64,000 nucleotides of DNA, taken from positions 310,001 to 374,000 of the forward strand of contig NZ_RSEB01000001.1 of assembly GCF_003933745.1 (NCBI RefSeq), read 5' to 3'. This DNA comes from Glycomyces terrestris. Lineage in GTDB: Bacteria > Actinomycetota > Actinomycetes > Mycobacteriales > Micromonosporaceae. Each line of letters begins with the position of its first letter. Within the stretch, counting starts at the first letter, position 1. The translations under genes and the position numbers were made by a program. Below, piece after piece: positions 60,921 through 64,000 of this stretch. Below the pieces are notes generated by a model. The model did not search any database. It worked only from the letters and a program-made list of their open reading frames with translations, and was not told the DNA's origin.

Positions 60921-61975
60921 AGGTTCCTCCTTCGGCGGTACATGATCACGACGAACACGGGGACGCCGACGAGCGCGGTGCTGACGCCGATCGGCAGCGG
61001 CGAGGGTGAGAACGCGAGCCGCGAGACGGCGTCGACCCAGACCATGAAGACCGCGCCGACGAGCGCGGTGACCGGCACCAGGCGCAGGTGGAGGGGCCCG
61101 GCGAGGAACCGGGCCGCGTGCGGCAGGACGAGGCCGACGAAGCCGATCGCGCCCGCGACGCTGACCATGGCGGCGGTCAGGAGCGCCGCGGCGGTGATGA
61201 GCACCGCGCGCTCGCGTCGCACGTGGACGCCGAGCGAGGCGGCCACGTCGTCGCCGAACGCGAAGGCGTCCAGCACATGCGCGCGGGCCAGGCACAGGGC
61301 GGTCCCGGCCAGCGCGGCGGCCCCGCACAGGGCCGCGCCGTCCCAGCGGACCCCTTCGAGGGAGCCGAGGAGCCAGAACATGACGCCGCGGGTGGCGTCG
61401 GAGTCGGCGAACGCGAAGATCACGAACGAGGTGATCGCGGAGAACAGCTGCGTGACCGCGATCCCGGCGAGGACGAGCTTGTCGTCGCCGCCTCCGGCGA
61501 GGCGCGCGATGAGCAGGACGGCGGCGAAGGACACGAGCGAGCCGATGAACGCGCCGCCGGGCACGCCGAGCCCGGCCGAGCCGACGCCGAGGATCGCGAC
61601 GGCCACCGCTCCCGAGGAGGCGCCGGAGGAGATCCCGAGGACGTACGGGTCGGCGAGCGGGTTGCGCAGGAGCGACTGGAGGATCAGGCCGCACAGGCCG
61701 AGCCCGGCGCCGCAGGCGGCGGCGACGAGGGCGCGCGGCAGCCGGTCCTGCCACACGATCGCCTCCTTCGAGACGCGGACCGGGATGTCCGCTCCCGCAA
61801 GGTGGTTGAGGAGGATGTCGCGCACGTTCACCAGGGACACGTCGGCGGGGCCCAGGGTGATCGCCGCACCGATCGAGGCGAGCAGGAGGGCGAGGGAGCC
61901 GAGGCCGACGGCCAGGAACCGCAGGCGCGTCCCGCCTCGCGGCGGGCTCGCGACCGCGGGGGCGGCGAGGGTCAC
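60917..61975 (-). CDS. FecCD family ABC transporter permease
   Basis: A 352-residue inner-membrane permease with about ten helices. Family landmarks are LPRALVAAACGAGLGLCGLILQSLLRNPLADPYVLGISSGAS and the ATPase-contact loop SLGVHVRRERAVL. One permease gene is present, so the channel is probably a homodimer. The GTG overlaps the upstream stop by 4 bp (GTGA). It imports siderophores, haem or cobalamin with its two neighbours. Confidence 0.93.
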   Translation of the reverse strand: MTLAAPAVASPPRGGTRLRFLAVGLGSLALLLASIGAAITLGPADVSLVNVRDILLNHLAGADIPVRVSKEAIVWQDRLPRALVAAACGAGLGLCGLILQSLLRNPLADPYVLGISSGASSGAVAVAILGVGSAGLGVPGGAFIGSLVSFAAVLLIARLAGGGDDKLVLAGIAVTQLFSAITSFVIFAFADSDATRGVMFWLLGSLEGVRWDGAALCGAAALAGTALCLARAHVLDAFAFGDDVAASLGVHVRRERAVLITAAALLTAAMVSVAGAIGFVGLVLPHAARFLAGPLHLRLVPVTALVGAVFMVWVDAVSRLAFSPSPLPIGVSTALVGVPVFVVIMYRRRRNL

Positions 61976-63018
61976 GCGCCGGCCTGGACGGTGCGCAGGC
62001 CCGCGGCGAGGGCTTCGAGGCCGTCGACCATCCGGATCGAGGGGTTGAGTTCGGCGCCGTGCAGCGGAATGAGGCGCTGTTCGGCGACCGCGGTGAGGCC
62101 CTGGGTGACCGGGTCGGTGGTGAGGAACTCGGTCTTCTCGGCGGCCTGGTCGCCGGGCCAGCGCTCGCGGCCGAGGTCGGCCATGACGATGACGTCGGGG
62201 TCGCGGTCGACGAAGTCCTCCCAGGTGGTGGCGGGCCAGTCGTCGGGGAGGTCCGCGAAGACGTTCTCCACGCCGAGGTCCTCCGCGAGGAGGGCGGGCG
62301 CGCCGAGACCGCCTGCGACGTACGGGGTCTTGAGGTCGGAGAACCAGAACGCCGCGGTCAGGTCCGAGGCGGCGACCTCCTCGAGCGCGGCCTGGCGGCG
62401 GGCTTCGAGCTCGGCGACGAGGTCCTCGCCGCGGCTGGGGACGTCGAAGATGGCGGCGAGTTCGCGGATCTCCTGGTAGAGCGCGTCGATCGTGAGCGGC
62501 CGGGTGCGGGTGCCGCCGCCGTTGATGCTGACGTCGCCGTCGCAGTCGGTGGGCGAGAGGTAGGACTCGATGCCGGTCTCGGCGAACCGGTCCCGGCCGG
62601 CCACGCCGCCTTGGGCGAAGTGGCGGCCGAAGGAGGCGGTGACGAAGTCCGGTTCGGTGCTCAGGACGACTTCGTAGGTGGGGGCCTCGTCGGCGAGGCG
62701 CGGCACCTCGGCGTTGGCGTCCGCGAGGGACTCCAGGACCGGGTCGGTCCAGGAGGCGGTGCCGACCATGCGGTCTTCCAGGCCCAGGGAGAGGAGGATC
62801 TCGGTCGAGCCCTGGTCGAGCGAGACGACGCGCTGCGGCGCGGCGTCGAAGACGACCTCCTGGCCGCAGTTCTCGACGGTCAGCGGGTACGCGGTCGCAC
62901 CTTCGCCCGCGACCGCGGCGGTCTCCGGCACCGGCTCGGAGGCGCCGCATCCGGCGAGGGCTGCCAGCAGCAGCGAGGCGGTTGCGGCGGTGGGAAGCGC
63001 GCGCGGGCCGAGGTGCAT
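61972..63018 (-). CDS. iron-siderophore-type substrate-binding lipoprotein
   Basis: A 348-residue lipoprotein (lipobox LAGC, Cys24) with a FecB/BtuF-type two-lobe fold. The first lobe has PQRVVSLDQGSTEILLSLGLEDRMVGTASWTDP and the second DPDVIVMADLG. It captures the metal complex outside the cell and delivers it to the downstream permease. The promoter carries a DtxR/IdeR-type iron box 60 bp upstream, so the operon should be repressed by iron. The ligand is unknown. Confidence 0.92.
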   Translation of the reverse strand: MHLGPRALPTAATASLLLAALAGCGASEPVPETAAVAGEGATAYPLTVENCGQEVVFDAAPQRVVSLDQGSTEILLSLGLEDRMVGTASWTDPVLESLADANAEVPRLADEAPTYEVVLSTEPDFVTASFGRHFAQGGVAGRDRFAETGIESYLSPTDCDGDVSINGGGTRTRPLTIDALYQEIRELAAIFDVPSRGEDLVAELEARRQAALEEVAASDLTAAFWFSDLKTPYVAGGLGAPALLAEDLGVENVFADLPDDWPATTWEDFVDRDPDVIVMADLGRERWPGDQAAEKTEFLTTDPVTQGLTAVAEQRLIPLHGAELNPSIRMVDGLEALAAGLRTVQAGA

Positions 63019-63077
63019 CGTGGTGTTCCTTCAGGGTCGGTCGGGCGCGGCCTCACGACCGCCTAGCGCGCGCCAGA

Positions 63078-63096
63078 TTAGGCTAGCCTTCCCTAA
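63078..63096. promoter_or_regulatory. DtxR/IdeR-type iron box
   Basis: TTAGGCTAGCCTTCCCTAA (19 bp) matches the actinobacterial iron-box form with TTAGG and CCTAA arms. It lies 60 bp upstream of the binding-protein gene. Confidence 0.85.
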
Positions 63097-63143
63097 TAGT
63101 TGAATGTTCATCATTTTTTTGAGGCGGAGGTCACACTCGTTCG

Positions 63144-63165
63144 CGCGCCGCCCCGGGGCGGCGCG
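63144..63165 (-). terminator. 22-bp perfect palindrome, probable aztA terminator
   Basis: CGCGCCGCCCC followed by GGGGCGGCGCG, 57 bp after the aztA stop on the minus strand. It separates the zinc gene from the iron operon. Confidence 0.7.
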
Positions 63166-63221
63166 GGCACCCGAGCACTGCCGCATTCCCTTACGGCCCA
63201 AAAGGAGTGCCGCCCTGCCGG

Positions 63222-63866
63222 TTACCTGACGACCTCGGCGAGCAGCCGGCCCTCGGACAGGGCGATCCGGTGGTGCGCGCCGGCGGCGTCCTCCGGTTCG
63301 TGGGTGGCGTGCACGACGGTCACCCCTCGGGCGCACTCCTCGGCGAGCAGGTCGGCGATCTGCGCCTTGGCGTCCGCGTCGAGACCGGTCGCCGGCTCGT
63401 CCAGCAGCAGCAGGTCCGACTCCTGCGCGAGCCCCTGGGCGAGCAGGGCGCGCTGGCGCTGCCCGCCCGAGAGCGTGCTCAGGCGGCGGTCGGCCAGGGC
63501 GGTGATGCCGAGCCGCTCCATGCACCGGTCGACGACGGCGCGGTCCTCGCGGGAGAGGCGCCCCCACGCCCCGCGGTGCGCCCACCGGCCCATGGCGACG
63601 GTCTGGCGGACGGTGATGGGCAGCGCGTCCGGCACCTCGCTGCGCTGGACGACGAGCGCGGGGCGGCGCGCATGGGTCCGCCGAACCGATCCCGAGGCGG
63701 GCCGGTGCACCCCGGACAGGACGCCGAGCAGGGTCGACTTCCCCGAGCCGTTCGGCCCCGTCAGGGCGGTGATCCGTTGCGCCGCAACGGCAGCGGTGAG
63801 GTCGTGCAGCACCGCCACCGCACCGTGGCGCGCACACACGCCGACCAGCTCGATCGCGTTCGACAT
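63222..63866 (-). CDS. aztA: zinc ABC transporter ATP-binding protein (AztA-like)
   Basis: A 214-residue ATPase. Walker A GPNGSGKS, then VVQRSEVPDALPITVRQTVAMGRW, signature LSGGQRQRALLAQGLAQ, Walker B LLLLDEPATGLD, switch His in VVHATHE. The short length and the VQRSEVP Q-loop are typical of AztA of actinobacterial zinc importers. The ATG at 63866 was chosen over an upstream frame because of the AGGTGAT site. A divergent permease gene begins 62 bp away across a Zur-like box. Confidence 0.87.
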   Translation of the reverse strand: MSNAIELVGVCARHGAVAVLHDLTAAVAAQRITALTGPNGSGKSTLLGVLSGVHRPASGSVRRTHARRPALVVQRSEVPDALPITVRQTVAMGRWAHRGAWGRLSREDRAVVDRCMERLGITALADRRLSTLSGGQRQRALLAQGLAQESDLLLLDEPATGLDADAKAQIADLLAEECARGVTVVHATHEPEDAAGAHHRIALSEGRLLAEVVR

Positions 63867-63898
63867 GTCGCGGATCACCTTCCCAGGAGCTTGGTTAT

Positions 63899-63913
63899 TG
63901 CAAACGATTCTCA
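63899..63913. promoter_or_regulatory. Zur-like box between aztA and aztB
   Basis: TGCAAACGATTCTCA (reverse complement TGAGAATCGTTTGCA) resembles the Zur palindrome TGANAATNATTNTCA. It is centred between the divergent zinc transporter genes. Confidence 0.7.
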
Positions 63914-63927
63914 TTATAGTTCGGCCC

Positions 63928-64000
63928 ATGGAATGGTTGACCGAGCCCTTCGAGGTCGGCTTCGTTGCGCGCGCGCTGTGGGGCGGGCTGCTCGTCGCGG
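63928..64000 (+). CDS. aztB: zinc ABC transporter permease (AztB-like), 5' end only
   Basis: The first 24 codons read MEWLTEPFEVGFVARALWGG and continue hydrophobic to the window edge. This is the characteristic N-terminus of AztB-type permeases of the zinc/manganese ABC-3 family. It is divergent from aztA and shares its Zur-like box. The rest of the gene, and probably the binding protein aztC, lie beyond the window. Confidence 0.8.
   Translation, partial: MEWLTEPFEVGFVARALWGGLLVA

Overview
The window comes from the chromosome of a high-GC actinomycete. Evidence for this: GTG and TTG starts are common, many genes are GC-rich and overlap by 4 bp, and terminators are strong stem-loops without long U-tracts. 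It also carries typically actinobacterial genes: TlyA, an Lsr2 paralogue, a PdtaR-type ANTAR regulator, a CoaE-GrpB fusion, AztA/AztB and an IdeR/DtxR-type iron box. I cannot fix the genus from the sequence alone. No prophage, insertion sequence, CRISPR array or plasmid origin is visible.

1-9.6 kb (mostly minus strand) is an RNA and translation block. It holds tlyA with two small genes, two tandem SCP2-fold genes on the plus strand, and a compact operon read right to left. That operon encodes an RNB exoribonuclease with two C-terminal dsRNA-binding-like domains, tyrosyl-tRNA synthetase, a 743-residue protein with an RGG/RDD-rich disordered half, a TPR core and a poly-acidic tail, and a HAD phosphatase. 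9.6-16.1 kb is a carbohydrate locus: GH3 glycosidase, Gfo/Idh/MocA oxidoreductase, PmoA-family protein and cupin on the minus strand, facing a LacI regulator, with LacI-type operator half-sites in the promoters. 16.2-32.8 kb is conserved housekeeping: bioB, an NlpC/P60-like protein without its catalytic cysteine, a TerC protein behind a yybP-ykoY manganese riboswitch, uvrB, coaE-grpB, rpsA, polA, an ANTAR response regulator and a 5-formyl-THF cyclo-ligase relative.

32.9-38.1 kb carries single-gene functions with their own regulators: a phosphotransferase, TetR plus a GAPDH, an SDR, and MarR plus a VOC protein. A short tRNA with a CAA anticodon lies at 38.12 kb. 38.4-54.2 kb is an accessory region: two GH12-type secreted glycosidases (one between 24-bp direct repeats), a membrane-anchored pentapeptide protein, a frameshifted AraC regulator next to two alpha/beta hydrolases, an Lsr2 paralogue, GNAT acetyltransferases and a decayed GNAT copy, a STAND-like TPR protein without an NTPase core, two small secreted cysteine-containing proteins, and an SDR/TetR divergent pair.

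54.2-64 kb holds a membrane protein, an ArsR-type regulator facing an MFS exporter, a lipoprotein, a parallel beta-helix protein, a siderophore-type ABC importer behind an iron box, and the start of a divergent zinc ABC system (aztA, aztB) around a Zur-like box. The most unusual items are the RNB-dsRBD nuclease with its RGG-protein operon, the class-I-length CAA tRNA, the catalytically dead NlpC/P60 protein, and the repeat-flanked GH12 gene.
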